Of a DNA stretch of 64,000 nt, positions 53,258 to 62,688 are shown one piece after another. Numbering within the stretch: the first letter of the stretch is position 1; the number at the start of each line of letters is the position of its first letter. Location: the NCBI GenBank assembly GCA_012838425.1, contig DUPG01000014.1, forward strand, positions 129,541-193,540. Reading direction: 5' to 3'. A model generated the notes under the pieces. That model saw only the letters and a program-made list of their open reading frames with translations. It ran no database searches and was not told the DNA's origin. This DNA comes from Clostridiales bacterium (GTDB taxonomy: Bacteria > Bacillota > Clostridia > Christensenellales > CAG-138). A program made the position numbers and the translations under genes.

Positions 53258-54610
53258 TTATAATGAGCGTACTATTTCGCGAAATACTTCTCCGCGCTCC
53301 TCAAAATCTCTGAACATTCCCCAGCTTGCAGCCGCAGGCGATAGCAATATGTTCGTGCCTTCGTGCGCCATTTCCTTAGCGGCTAACACCATTTCCTTCA
53401 ATCCTCTGTTCTCGATAACTATGTTCCTAAAGCCTGTTCTCCTTGCGGCTTTTAGTATAGCAGGCACATTTATTCCTGACGCCACAACGCCAATAATCTT
53501 ATCTCCAAATGCTCTGAAAACAGGTGTGAAGTCGCTTTGCTTGTCGTATTCGCCGACGCCTAATATCAGCACCGTCGGGCGATTCATAGCCTCTATTGCG
53601 CGTATGGTAGAATCGGGGTTGGTTGCCTTACTATCGTTAAAATATTGAATACCGTCTTTCTCGCAAATAAATTCTATTCTGTGCTCAACGCCCTTGAATT
53701 CTCTAAGCACCTTGCGTATTGTGTCAAAATCTACTCCATTGCTTGCGGCGCAGGCGGTACAGCATAGCGCGTTCTCAACATTGTGCCTTCCGGGAATCAG
53801 CAGCTCGGAGGTATGTATAATCTCAGTATCTGCACCCGAATCGCGCCATATTATCCTTTCGTCGCGTATGAATGCGCCGTCAACCTCATTTTTCTGTGAG
53901 AACCATACTATTCTTGCCTTTGTGAGCTTCGCCATATTGCGCACGCATTCGTCGTCGTAATTCAATACAGCAATATCACTTTTTGATTGGTTTTCGAATA
54001 TGCGTTCTTTTGCCGCCACATATTTTTCCATTGAACCGAACCTGTTTATATGGTCCTCGCTTATGTTAAGCATTGCGGCAGTGTTTGCTCTGAACTCCTT
54101 TATGCTTTCAAGCTGTAGTGCTGCAACCTCTACAACAATAGTGTCGCCGTCTTTAATCTCTGAAGCGTATTCGGTAATGGGAATGCCTATGTTGCCCAAA
54201 ACATAAGTCCTTCTGCCCGACGCCTTGAATATCTCTCCTGTAAGCGTGGTAGAGGTGGTCTTGCCATTTGTTCCGCTTATGCACACGAAATTAGCGTTTT
54301 TTGAAGCATAGCGGTAACCAAGCTCAATTTCGCCTATAACCTCGATTCCTCTATTCTGCGCTTCAATGGCAAATGGCTTGAATATGGGTATTGCGGGGCT
54401 TAGCACCATAAGGTCAACCCCGTCTAAAAGCTCCATTGGGTCAACCCCAAGCTTCATATCGTATTCTATATCGCTTAAAGCCTCAGCCAAGTTAGGTATT
54501 TCACGCTTTACATCGTTTATAATTACTCTGTATCCGTTCTTATACAGCAGCTTTGCGCTGCCTATGCCGCTTCGCGCCATGCCAACAACTAATGCGGTTT
54601 TTGCTTTCAT
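53258..54610 (-). CDS. murD: UDP-N-acetylmuramoylalanine-D-glutamate ligase
   Basis: 450 aa. VVGMARSGIGSAKLLYKNGY is the MurD N-terminus, CISGTNGKTTSTTLTGEI the P-loop, and NISEDHINRFGSMEKY and FNDSKATNPDST the later ligase motifs. It adds D-glutamate in the cytoplasm. First gene after the internal terminator/promoter, so it starts a murD-ftsW-murA-ftsQ transcript. Confidence 0.97.
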   Translation of the reverse strand: MKAKTALVVGMARSGIGSAKLLYKNGYRVIINDVKREIPNLAEALSDIEYDMKLGVDPMELLDGVDLMVLSPAIPIFKPFAIEAQNRGIEVIGEIELGYRYASKNANFVCISGTNGKTTSTTLTGEIFKASGRRTYVLGNIGIPITEYASEIKDGDTIVVEVAALQLESIKEFRANTAAMLNISEDHINRFGSMEKYVAAKERIFENQSKSDIAVLNYDDECVRNMAKLTKARIVWFSQKNEVDGAFIRDERIIWRDSGADTEIIHTSELLIPGRHNVENALCCTACAASNGVDFDTIRKVLREFKGVEHRIEFICEKDGIQYFNDSKATNPDSTIRAIEAMNRPTVLILGVGEYDKQSDFTPVFRAFGDKIIGVVASGINVPAILKAARRTGFRNIVIENRGLKEMVLAAKEMAHEGTNILLSPAAASWGMFRDFEERGEVFREIVRSL

Positions 54611-54638
54611 ATTTGCACCTCGTGTATTTTATACAGCT

Positions 54639-54667
54639 ATTATATAAAAAAGAGCCGTTTGGGTAAA
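54639..54667 (-). promoter_or_regulatory. Internal promoter upstream of murD
   Basis: Minus strand TTTACC (54667-54662), 17-nt spacer, TATAAT (54644-54639), 29 nt before the ATG. The -35 touches the descending arm of the long hairpin. Confidence 0.55.
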
Positions 54668-54714
54668 GCTGTGCCAAGCGCCAACTCGAACTCACAGTAA
54701 AAAACCAAACGGCT
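54646..54714 (-). terminator. Long-loop terminator-like hairpin after mraY
   Basis: Perfect 10-bp arms AGCCGTTTGG (54653-54662) and CCAAACGGCT (54705-54714), a 42-nt loop, and CTTTTTT after it on the minus strand. Positioned 15 nt past the mraY stop. Confidence 0.6.
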
Positions 54715-54728
54715 TTCTTAGCAGCTAA

Positions 54729-55760
54729 TTAGATAAATGCCAGCAAGCATATTAGGCAGGCGAATGTAGTAACTATCATATAACCGCTTACTATCTTGCT
54801 TTCGCAGTAGCCTAATTTCTCAAAATGGTGATGCAGGGGAGCCATCTTGAATATACGCTTTTTGTTTCTCAGCTTATATGAGCCGACCTGCAATATAACA
54901 GACACTCCCGATGCCACAAAGCATATTCCCATAATAGGAAGCAGGAACACAGCGCGCGAGGTTAAAGCGAGCACGCTTATAGCTCCTCCCAATGCCATTG
55001 AGCCCGTATCTCCCATAAATACTTTTGCGGGGTACGAGTTGAAGCGTAAAAAGCCCAAGCAGGCTCCGCCCAAGGCTGCGGCGTATATCGCTAATGAGCC
55101 TGTGCCCTCTATGAGCTTGTAGCCCTCGACCGCAGCGGCTTTGCTGAGGTACAGGAACACTACGCACATAGTTATTGAGTATATAAGCGTAACTCCCGAC
55201 GCTAAACCGTCTAAACCGTCTGTCAGGTTTACGCAGTTTACAACAGCTATTATTACGAACATAGCAAAAGGTACATATAACCACGATATATCCCATTCTA
55301 CATTAAAGAAGGGAAGGTATATCGATGTTCCCAGCGTGTTTTTTAAGTAAAGCGCATACACGAGCGCAAATGCGAATTGAGCGATTATCTTTTGGTAAGC
55401 TCTCAAGCCAAGCGAAGATTTGGTTTTAACCTTGATAAAGTCGTCTATAAAGCCAACCAAGCCATATGCGCACATAACCAGTATTGCAGGAGTCAAAAAG
55501 CCAACCTTGTCGCCTGTTATTCCGTCCTTTAAGCCAATAAGCTCAGGCAGATATATTCCCGCTAATGTCGCAATGATTATTGCCGCAATCATCATGATGC
55601 CGCCAATAGTAGGGGTACCGCTCTTTATCAGGTGTGTCTGCGGTCCGTCCTCCCTCTCTGTTTGTCCGAACTTCAAGCGCTTTAGAGTAGGTATTATTAT
55701 AGGACCCAGCAACAGCACAACCACCGCAGCAATTAGGAATGTCAATATGCTTGTTTGCAT
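54729..55760 (-). CDS. mraY: Phospho-N-acetylmuramoyl-pentapeptide transferase
   Basis: 343 aa with about ten helices. GPQTHLIKSGTPTIGGIMM, VNLTDGLDGLASG (catalytic Asp pair) and APLHHHFEKLGYCES are the family motifs. It makes lipid I at the inner face of the membrane. 15 nt after murE; no murF intervenes. Followed by the long-loop hairpin. Confidence 0.97.
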   Translation of the reverse strand: MQTSILTFLIAAVVVLLLGPIIIPTLKRLKFGQTEREDGPQTHLIKSGTPTIGGIMMIAAIIIATLAGIYLPELIGLKDGITGDKVGFLTPAILVMCAYGLVGFIDDFIKVKTKSSLGLRAYQKIIAQFAFALVYALYLKNTLGTSIYLPFFNVEWDISWLYVPFAMFVIIAVVNCVNLTDGLDGLASGVTLIYSITMCVVFLYLSKAAAVEGYKLIEGTGSLAIYAAALGGACLGFLRFNSYPAKVFMGDTGSMALGGAISVLALTSRAVFLLPIMGICFVASGVSVILQVGSYKLRNKKRIFKMAPLHHHFEKLGYCESKIVSGYMIVTTFACLICLLAFI

Positions 55761-55775
55761 TTCATCCTCCGTAGC

Positions 55776-57248
55776 TCAATCCTGCATCTTGCTAAGTATT
55801 GATTCCACAATCTGTTTTTCGTCAAAAACCTTCTTTTCGCCATTGATTTCCTGATAGCTCTCATGCCCCTTGCCTGCAAGCACTATGCAGTCGTTCCTTT
55901 TTGCGTTTTTGAGAGCGTATTCTATAGCCTCGTATCTGTTTTCAATTACAACATACTCACAGCCGGTTTTCTCAACGCCCTCAAGTATCATATTTATTAT
56001 TGAAGTCGGATTTTCTGTGCGCGGATTATCAGATGTAACTATAAGAAAATCCGATAGCCTGCCCGCAACTTCGCCCATAATTGGTCGTTTGCCCTTATCC
56101 CTGTCGCCGCCGCAGCCAAACAGAGTTACTATGCGCCCCTGTGCGAATCCGCGTATAGTGTTTAGCAGGTTCTCTAACGCGTCAGGGGAGTGCGCATAAT
56201 CGAGTATCACCATAAAATCTCTGCCATGAGTAGGCAAGGATTCAAGCCTGCCGGCAACGGGCGACATATTCTCAAGCCCTGCGCGTATATGCTCAATGCT
56301 ATATCCCAAGGCAAATGCCGCAGACGCCGCCGAAAGCGCATTCATTACAGAGAACAGCCCCGGTATAGGCACATTAATATCTATGCTTTCCTTCCCTCTG
56401 TTAAGGGTAAAATCAACGCCTGTGGTCTTTATATCTATGTTCTTTGCATATATGTCGGCATTGCGTGTAATGCCGAATGTCGTAACGGGGCAGGTAACGC
56501 CTTCCATCATGGCGTCTGCATAGCTATCGTCTGTATTGAAGCAGGCGTTTATGCACGAATTGAACAGTTTTTTCTTTGCTGCGAAGTAATTATCGAATGT
56601 CTTGTGGTAGTCGAGGTGGTCCTGCGTCAAGTTTGTGAATACCGCCACATCAAACACTATGCCATGCACGCGCTCTTGGTCTAATGAGTGTGAGGATACC
56701 TCCATTACTACAATATCTACGCCCGCGTCGTTCATCTTGCGCAATATCGCTTGCAGCTCAACGCTTTCAGGCGTAGTGCGTGAGGTAGCCAGCACTTCAT
56801 CGCCTATAAGATTTTTTATAGTCCCAATAAGTCCAACCTTTTTGCCGGCTTGCTCCGCAATGGCTTTCAGCATATATGATGTGGTGGTTTTGCCGTTAGT
56901 GCCTGTTATTCCTACAATCACCATTCCGTCTGCGGGGTGGTTGTAGTATTCGGCGGCTAATTTCGCCATAGCAATTCGCGAATTCTCTACTATTATCTGT
57001 GGAACCTGTATATGAGGCAGTCTTCTTTCGCACAATACTGCGCAAGCTCCGGCGTCAACAGCCGCCTGCGCGTACTCGTGTCCGTCTAAGAATGTACCTG
57101 AAATACAGCAGAATAAATCGTTCTTCCTTACAAGACGCGAATCATATTCAATTTTGTTTATTTCAAGCTTGGAAATATCGCCAATCGTTTCGCAGGAGAT
57201 AACAGAAATCAGCTCCTCTAAACGATTGTTAATATTTGATTGACGCAT
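55776..57248 (-). CDS. murE: UDP-MurNAc-tripeptide synthetase, meso-diaminopimelate type
   Basis: 490 aa from the ATG at 57248 (GGAGGTG upstream). ITGTNGKTTTSYMLKAIAEQ P-loop; EVSSHSLDQERVHG; and SDNPRTENP, the DNPR form that in characterised MurE selects meso-diaminopimelate rather than lysine. It adds the third stem residue. 28 nt after the PBP gene. Confidence 0.96.
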   Translation of the reverse strand: MRQSNINNRLEELISVISCETIGDISKLEINKIEYDSRLVRKNDLFCCISGTFLDGHEYAQAAVDAGACAVLCERRLPHIQVPQIIVENSRIAMAKLAAEYYNHPADGMVIVGITGTNGKTTTSYMLKAIAEQAGKKVGLIGTIKNLIGDEVLATSRTTPESVELQAILRKMNDAGVDIVVMEVSSHSLDQERVHGIVFDVAVFTNLTQDHLDYHKTFDNYFAAKKKLFNSCINACFNTDDSYADAMMEGVTCPVTTFGITRNADIYAKNIDIKTTGVDFTLNRGKESIDINVPIPGLFSVMNALSAASAAFALGYSIEHIRAGLENMSPVAGRLESLPTHGRDFMVILDYAHSPDALENLLNTIRGFAQGRIVTLFGCGGDRDKGKRPIMGEVAGRLSDFLIVTSDNPRTENPTSIINMILEGVEKTGCEYVVIENRYEAIEYALKNAKRNDCIVLAGKGHESYQEINGEKKVFDEKQIVESILSKMQD

Positions 57249-57276
57249 ATACACCTCCAAATTTTCGCAGCTTTTG

Positions 57277-59400
57277 TTATTCTGACCCGAATTTGACAGT
57301 AATCGTTGAGCCTACTTCAACCTCTTTGCCATAGCCCACGCTCTGCCAAGAAACGAGTCCGCCGCTATATGTTCCCGAAACCTCCATTAAAAGCCCCATC
57401 TCTTTTAGCTTGTCATAGGCTTCAAGCCGCGTCATTCCTATAAGGCTTATCATGGTTACGGTATCTTCCGTTATTACTACACTTGTAGATTCTGTGTATA
57501 AAAGCACATCGGTTCCCTTTATCGCAAGCTCTCCCGCCTGCGGAATCTGGTTCACGATTCTATCTGTCGCTTGAAAGCAAGCGTTCAAGCCTAAATCCTC
57601 TAATATTTCCCGCGCTTCTGCAACAGTCTTGCCAATTAAATAGGGCACTTCCACCATTTCCTCGCTGCCCTCAGGCTTAAAACCTGCGTATCTCAGCGTT
57701 TCTTCAAGCACCTGCTTAACAAAGGGGGCTGCAACAGTTGAACCGAATATAACGCCTACCTGCGGCTCGTCAACAAGTATCAAGCAGATGTATTCGGGGT
57801 CGTCTATTGGCGCTACGCCTATGAATGAAGCCACCAGCTTGCCCTGCGCGATAGCACCGTTTTCATATTTCTGTGCAGTACCTGTCTTGCCGCCTATTCT
57901 GTATCCGGGAACCTGCGCGTTCCTGCCGCTTCCGTTTACGACTACGCTTTCAAGTATCTCGCGTACAGTTTGAGAAGTCGCTTCTGAGATAACCTTTCTT
58001 ACAACCGTAGGCTTTGCTGAGTATATCTCCTGTCCGTCGGCCGTAAGTATCTTTTCGATTATGTACGGCTGCATCAGGTTGCCGCCATTCACTGCCGCGG
58101 CTGTCGCTGTAACGAGCTGTAAGGGTGTTACAGCAATGCTTTGACCGAAGCCTATGCGCGCTATGTCGGTATCCTTTATGTATTTTTGGTGGGTTACAAT
58201 ACCGCTGCTTTCGCTGCCCAAGCCGCTGCCTGTGGTGCTGCCGAAGCCGAACCTGTAAATGTATTCATAAAACTTAGGGGTGCCCATGGCTAATGCCATA
58301 TCGATAAATGCGCTGTTGCATGAGTTTTCTGCGCTTTGCGTGAGGTTAAGCGTGCCATGTCCTCCGCTTCTCCAGCACTTTATCCTTTGCCCGTTTACAT
58401 ATCTTGCGCCTGAACAGTGGGCCGTGAAATTTCTGCTTATTGCTCCGCTGTCCAACGCAGATGCCAAGGTAATTATCTTGAATGTCGAGCCGGGCTCATA
58501 AGCGTCTGCCACAATGCGATTTCGCGACAATGCGCTCAACAGCTCTGTATCGTTGCGCGGAGGGTCATTCGGGTCGAAGCTTGGCAAAGTTGCCATTGCC
58601 ACTATAGCCCCGGTTTTTGCATTCATTATTATGCCCTGCGCCGACTTTGCTCTATTAACCTTTAACGCGTTGTCAAGCGCCTTCTCCAAGAACGCTTGTA
58701 TTACGCTGTCAACTGTCAATACCAAGTCATTGCCGTCCTCGGGCGGTATGTATTCCTGAGTGCCGTATGCGATAGAATGACCGTCTCTGTCGCGCTCTGT
58801 AAGCACTCTGCCGTCAATGCCTGCAAGGTACTTGTTGTATTTTAGCTCTATTCCCTCTTGCCCGTTACCTTCTACTTTATTTGTAAAGCCAAGCACCTGT
58901 GAAAAAAGCGAGCCATAAGGGTAATATCGCTTTGTGTCTGTTGTAATTACTACTCCGGGTCCTAATTGCAGCGCGGTTATTTTATCCGCAACTTCTCTTT
59001 CTAATTGCCTTGCTAATACGATTTCGTTCAGCGGCTTTTCTGTCAAGGTGTTGCTGACCCTCTTATATATGTATTCATAGCTAAGGTTCAGCTCCTCAAT
59101 ATTCGCAAGCTCTTGAGAAACTCTTTCCCAATCGTCCTTCGAAATCTGGTTAGGCCATATTAGCACCTTGTAGGCTGTAGCGCTCTCGGCAAGCACTGTC
59201 CCGTTTATGTCCATTATTTTGCCGCGCTTGGCAGAAACCGCTGTGTTGCGCATCCATTGTGAAAGAGCCTCGCTTTGGTACTTATCCGCTTGTATTATTT
59301 GTATAAAAACTAATTTTCCTAACACAAATAGGAAAGCCACAGCAACAAAAAGAGAACACCAAAAAACGCGTCTTCTGCTCAACTTGGTGGGCTTACCCAT
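57277..59400 (-). CDS. Class B penicillin-binding protein with two PASTA domains (FtsI/SpoVD type)
   Basis: 707 aa. One N-terminal helix (about 12-35), dimerisation domain, transpeptidase with Ser305 in GSTFKII (SxxK), SCN at 360-362 and KTGTAQ, then two PASTA domains from about 590 to the end (VPYLIGKTVAEAREILEDLG, LIGMTRLEAYDKLKEMG). It cross-links septal peptidoglycan with FtsW. Only one such gene is here; spoVD and pbpB roles cannot be separated by sequence alone. Confidence 0.95.
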   Translation of the reverse strand: MGKPTKLSRRRVFWCSLFVAVAFLFVLGKLVFIQIIQADKYQSEALSQWMRNTAVSAKRGKIMDINGTVLAESATAYKVLIWPNQISKDDWERVSQELANIEELNLSYEYIYKRVSNTLTEKPLNEIVLARQLEREVADKITALQLGPGVVITTDTKRYYPYGSLFSQVLGFTNKVEGNGQEGIELKYNKYLAGIDGRVLTERDRDGHSIAYGTQEYIPPEDGNDLVLTVDSVIQAFLEKALDNALKVNRAKSAQGIIMNAKTGAIVAMATLPSFDPNDPPRNDTELLSALSRNRIVADAYEPGSTFKIITLASALDSGAISRNFTAHCSGARYVNGQRIKCWRSGGHGTLNLTQSAENSCNSAFIDMALAMGTPKFYEYIYRFGFGSTTGSGLGSESSGIVTHQKYIKDTDIARIGFGQSIAVTPLQLVTATAAAVNGGNLMQPYIIEKILTADGQEIYSAKPTVVRKVISEATSQTVREILESVVVNGSGRNAQVPGYRIGGKTGTAQKYENGAIAQGKLVASFIGVAPIDDPEYICLILVDEPQVGVIFGSTVAAPFVKQVLEETLRYAGFKPEGSEEMVEVPYLIGKTVAEAREILEDLGLNACFQATDRIVNQIPQAGELAIKGTDVLLYTESTSVVITEDTVTMISLIGMTRLEAYDKLKEMGLLMEVSGTYSGGLVSWQSVGYGKEVEVGSTITVKFGSE

Positions 59401-59437
59401 AGTAACCTCCGTATTGCTTATCGCATGCCCATTTGGT

Positions 59438-59872
59438 TTACGGATTTATATCCTCCTGCATTGTAGGCGATAGGAAACCGTTTTCTATCGCTTGTTGAGT
59501 CAGCCTGTTTATGTCTGTTTTTGAGCTTATTTCGTGGTTAAGCTGCTGAATCTCCTGCTCCTGCTGGGATATTGCGCTGTTCACCTTCGTCAGCTCCGCA
59601 TACCCTGCATGAATCTGCGTATAGCTGATGATTACAGCAACTATTCCGCAAGCTACAAAGAGCAAAGTGAAAATGGCAAGTGCTCTCCTTGCATAATTCG
59701 GCTTAGGAACGCCGACAACCCGTGGCTTTCTTGCAGGCTGGGGCGTCGCTGCAGGCTTCTTGGGCAGTACACGCGGTTCATATTGCGGTGCAACATCCGT
59801 TTTATATGCAGCCGAACCCACAGTGTAGTAGCGATTAGCATTGCTGTTAAATTTTCTATCTTCTGCTGCCAT
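59438..59872 (-). CDS. ftsL: Cell division protein FtsL
   Basis: 144 aa: basic/Pro-rich head, one helix (about 63-85), then a coiled coil (INSAISQQEQEIQQLNHEIS-like heptads). Low sequence conservation; the assignment rests on topology and on lying between rsmH and the PBP gene. It forms the FtsQLB/DivIB-DivIC complex. Confidence 0.85.
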   Translation of the reverse strand: MAAEDRKFNSNANRYYTVGSAAYKTDVAPQYEPRVLPKKPAATPQPARKPRVVGVPKPNYARRALAIFTLLFVACGIVAVIISYTQIHAGYAELTKVNSAISQQEQEIQQLNHEISSKTDINRLTQQAIENGFLSPTMQEDINP

Positions 59873-59905
59873 ATTATGCTTTGCTCCTTTCTCGTATTCG
59901 CTTTA

Positions 59906-60850
59906 TTATATTTTTTCCGCCCCGCGCAGCTTTGCGCTTCGCGCTCGTGGATTGCAAATTATCTCGCCTCTGGTTGCTACAACAGGCTTTTTTGTTAACA
60001 CTTTTACAACAGGCTTCTTGTTGCAGGTGCATATGGGAGCCTTAGGGTCGCAGGTGCAGGGGTTTTGCAGTTTTGCGAATGTCTGCTTCACTATCCTGTC
60101 CTCTAATGAGTGGAAGGTGATTACCGCTATCACTCCGCCGGGGTTAAGCAAGTCTATTGCGCTATTAAGTGCTTCCTCCAAGCCGTTTAGCTCTGAGTTT
60201 ACTTCGATTCGTATGGCTTGGAATGTACGCTTTGCCGGGTGCTGATTCTCGTGTAATGCCTGCTTGGGCATTGCCGCCTTTATTATCTCTACAAGCTCTG
60301 ATGTAGTGCCTATGGGCTTACTCTCTCTTGCGGCTGCAATGGCTTTCGCTATCCTGCCTGCGTATCTCTCCTCGCCGTAGTTAGAGATTATCTCTTTAAG
60401 CCTTTGTTCTTCGTATGTATTTACCACATCGTATGCGGAGAACTCAGCGCTCGTATCCATTCGCATATCCAAGGGTGCGTTCTGCATATATGAGAAGCCC
60501 CGCTTAGGTTCGTCCAACTGGTGCGATGATACGCCCAAATCTAAGAGTATTCCGTCAACCTTTGTAACAGAGATTTTCGAAAGCAGCTCCTTCATCTCAA
60601 AGAAGTTACCGTGTATAGTGCAAAACTCCTTGCCTTCCTCAAGCACAGTGCTGAACTTCCTCGAAGCCTCGACAATGGCTTCCATATCTCTATCAATGCA
60701 AAAAAGGCGCGACCCCTTCGGCATTGCCTTGTAGATTTCAAGACTATGCCCGCCGCCCCCAAGCGTGCCGTCAACAAACAATCCGCCTCTGTTGGGTTTT
60801 AGCAGCTCCATAACCTCGTTTAGCATAATAGGTATATGGTAGCTACTCAT
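59906..60850 (-). CDS. rsmH: 16S rRNA (cytosine(1402)-N4)-methyltransferase
   Basis: 314 aa. YHIPIMLNEVMELL, FVDGTLGGGGHSLEIYK (SAM-binding loop), ILLDLGVSSHQLDEPKRGFS and FHSLEDRIVKQTF are hallmark segments. It methylates C1402 in the decoding centre. Overlaps the mraZ 3' end by 8 nt. Confidence 0.97.
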   Translation of the reverse strand: MSSYHIPIMLNEVMELLKPNRGGLFVDGTLGGGGHSLEIYKAMPKGSRLFCIDRDMEAIVEASRKFSTVLEEGKEFCTIHGNFFEMKELLSKISVTKVDGILLDLGVSSHQLDEPKRGFSYMQNAPLDMRMDTSAEFSAYDVVNTYEEQRLKEIISNYGEERYAGRIAKAIAAARESKPIGTTSELVEIIKAAMPKQALHENQHPAKRTFQAIRIEVNSELNGLEEALNSAIDLLNPGGVIAVITFHSLEDRIVKQTFAKLQNPCTCDPKAPICTCNKKPVVKVLTKKPVVATRGEIICNPRARSAKLRGAEKI

Positions 60851-61298
60851 TCCCTTCCCCGATTTCAGTTTTTATTGAAGTAATACGCGCGTCATAGGTT
60901 TTTTCAACTTCTTCGTTGTATTCTGCCCAGCGGTCGGGATTCCAAAGCTCTATTCTGTCTAATACGCCTATGAACACAACATCGTCGCCTATGCCCGCGT
61001 AGTCCTTTAATTCCTGTGGAATAACGATTCTGCCCTGCTTGTCCACCACACAGCATTCAACGCTTGAAGCAAGCCTGCGGACAATGCCCAACGCAGATTC
61101 GTTAAGCCTGTCAACCTTCGCAAAGCTGTCAATATACCTGAGCCAGTCCTCCCAAGGCATACACTGCAAGCAGCCTGTTTTAGCACTTGACTCGTCTTTC
61201 GCGATAGCGACAGTTTCACTGAGAGAATAACGCCATTTTGAGGGGAGAAAAACACGATTTTTAGAATCGACCGAATGATTGTATCGACCCATATACAT
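60843..61298 (-). CDS. mraZ: Transcriptional regulator MraZ
   Basis: 151 aa from the ATG at 61298 (GGGAGGT 7 nt upstream). Two AbrB-like MraZ domains: YMGRYNHSVDSKNRVFLPSK and the second ending DKQGRIVIPQELKDYAGIG. It is a DNA-binding autoregulator of the dcw cluster. First gene of the operon; candidate operator repeats lie upstream. Confidence 0.96.
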   Translation of the reverse strand: MYMGRYNHSVDSKNRVFLPSKWRYSLSETVAIAKDESSAKTGCLQCMPWEDWLRYIDSFAKVDRLNESALGIVRRLASSVECCVVDKQGRIVIPQELKDYAGIGDDVVFIGVLDRIELWNPDRWAEYNEEVEKTYDARITSIKTEIGEGNE

Positions 61299-61342
61299 CG
61301 AAAACACCTCCCTCTCTCATAAATTTACATTCTCTCAATGTG

Positions 61343-61371
61343 ATTTTACTATATGAATTGTGGCGTGTCAA
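61343..61371 (-). promoter_or_regulatory. Promoter for the division and cell-wall cluster
   Basis: Minus strand TTGACA (61371-61366), 17-nt spacer, TAAAAT (61348-61343). AAAGTGG directly precedes the -35 and overlaps it by one or two bases. Confidence 0.75.
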
Positions 61372-61420
61372 CCACTTTAATGAATATTTTTTAATTTTTT
61401 TATAAAATTTGATGTACTTT

Positions 61421-61450
61421 CCCCACCTTAACACCACATACCCTCCATTT
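61421..61450 (-). promoter_or_regulatory. Candidate MraZ operator repeats
   Basis: On the minus strand TGG triplets recur at exactly 11-bp steps (plus-strand CCA at 61423, 61434 and 61445), the last within GGTGGGGAAAG. MraZ in other bacteria binds short G-rich direct repeats upstream of its own gene; the exact box in this lineage is unknown. Confidence 0.4.
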
Positions 61451-61482
61451 GGCTCATATTGTTTTAGCAGTACCGAAAATAC

Positions 61483-61511
61483 TTGCATGAGAAAAATCCG
61501 CGTGATATTAT
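61483..61511 (+). promoter_or_regulatory. Promoter for the Xaa-Pro peptidase / efp genes
   Basis: TTGCAT (61483-61488), 17-nt spacer, TATTAT (61506-61511), about 40 nt before the ATG at 61552. Confidence 0.55.
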
Positions 61512-61551
61512 CTAATAGGCCATAGTGCATATAAAAATTGAAGGTAATAAC

Positions 61552-62622
61552 ATGAAAGAAAGATGCAACAAACTGCTTTCACACATTAGAAACACCTGCA
61601 CAGACGCAGTGATGATAACCTCGCCAATAAACATTCGTTATTTCAGCGGATTCACAGGCTCAAACGGCGTAATAGTTATCACGAAGAATAAAAAGGTCTT
61701 GTTTACCGATTCACGCTACACTATTCAGGCAGGCATTGAAACCAAGGGCTTGTATGAAGTATGCGAAGTAAAGGGCCCTATCAATCACGAAGTTATAGGC
61801 GATTTTTTGAGTGATCAGAAATGCGCTTTTTTGGGCTATGAAGAAGATTATATGACCGTAAAGCAGTATTTGGCGTTCAAAAAGCTGCCTTACGAGCTTG
61901 TTGATATTTCAAGGCTGCTGGCAAGAATCCGTATGACCAAGTCGCAGGACGAAATAGACAAGATAATCAAAGCGCAAAACATATCTGACAGGGCTTTCTC
62001 GGAGCTTTTGAGCATGATTTCGGTCGGAATGACAGAGCGTGAAGTAGCAAACGAGCTTGACTATTTCCTCAAGAAGTTCGGTGCTGACGAGCCCGCTTTC
62101 GATACCATAGTCGCTTCCGGTCCTAACGGCGCATTGCCCCACGCTACGCCCTCTGACAGAAAGCTGCAGCATGGCGATATGGTTGTAATCGATTTTGGAA
62201 GCAAGTATGAGGGTTATTGCTCTGATATGACGCGCACAATAGCTATAGGCGAACCCAATGAGGAGCTGCGCAAAATTTACAGGATAGTGCTTGAGGCACA
62301 GGTTATGGCTATGCGTGCGGTGAAGCCCGGCGTTGAGTGCAAGAAGATTGACGCTGTCGCGCGCGCTTGCATAGCGGCACGCGGCTACGGAAAGTGCTTC
62401 GGACATTCGTTAGGGCATGGCTTCGGCTTAGAGGTGCACGAAGCCCCCGCGGCGAGCGAACGCTCAACAGATGTGCTTATGCCTAATATGACGCTTACGG
62501 TAGAGCCGGGCATATACGTTGAGGGTCTTGGCGGTGTTAGAATCGAGGATTGCCTGATTATTACCGAAAACGGATACATAAATCCTGTTTCTACCACAAA
62601 AGACTTGATAATTATTGAATAG
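61552..62622 (+). CDS. M24 family Xaa-Pro aminopeptidase
   Basis: 356 aa from the ATG at 61552 (GAAGGT upstream; an in-frame GTG at 61525 lacks an SD). Creatinase-N domain about 1-130, then pita-bread metallopeptidase with VIDFGSKYEGYCSDMTRT (two metal Asp), GHSLGHGFGLEVHE (metal His), TVEPGIYVEG and IEDCLII (metal Glu). It removes N-terminal residues before proline. Upstream neighbour of efp in many Firmicutes. Confidence 0.95.
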   Translation: MKERCNKLLSHIRNTCTDAVMITSPINIRYFSGFTGSNGVIVITKNKKVLFTDSRYTIQAGIETKGLYEVCEVKGPINHEVIGDFLSDQKCAFLGYEEDYMTVKQYLAFKKLPYELVDISRLLARIRMTKSQDEIDKIIKAQNISDRAFSELLSMISVGMTEREVANELDYFLKKFGADEPAFDTIVASGPNGALPHATPSDRKLQHGDMVVIDFGSKYEGYCSDMTRTIAIGEPNEELRKIYRIVLEAQVMAMRAVKPGVECKKIDAVARACIAARGYGKCFGHSLGHGFGLEVHEAPAASERSTDVLMPNMTLTVEPGIYVEGLGGVRIEDCLIITENGYINPVSTTKDLIIIE

Positions 62623-62688
62623 TTCGCTAAAATAATAGAATATTGGCAATAAGTTAAAAGACAAAAGTAATAATGGAGGTAAGTTCGT

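Noticed and set aside
54653-54714. tRNA-like element in the mraY-murD gap
   Set aside because: The loop has a GTTCGA-like string, but no acceptor, D or anticodon arms fit.
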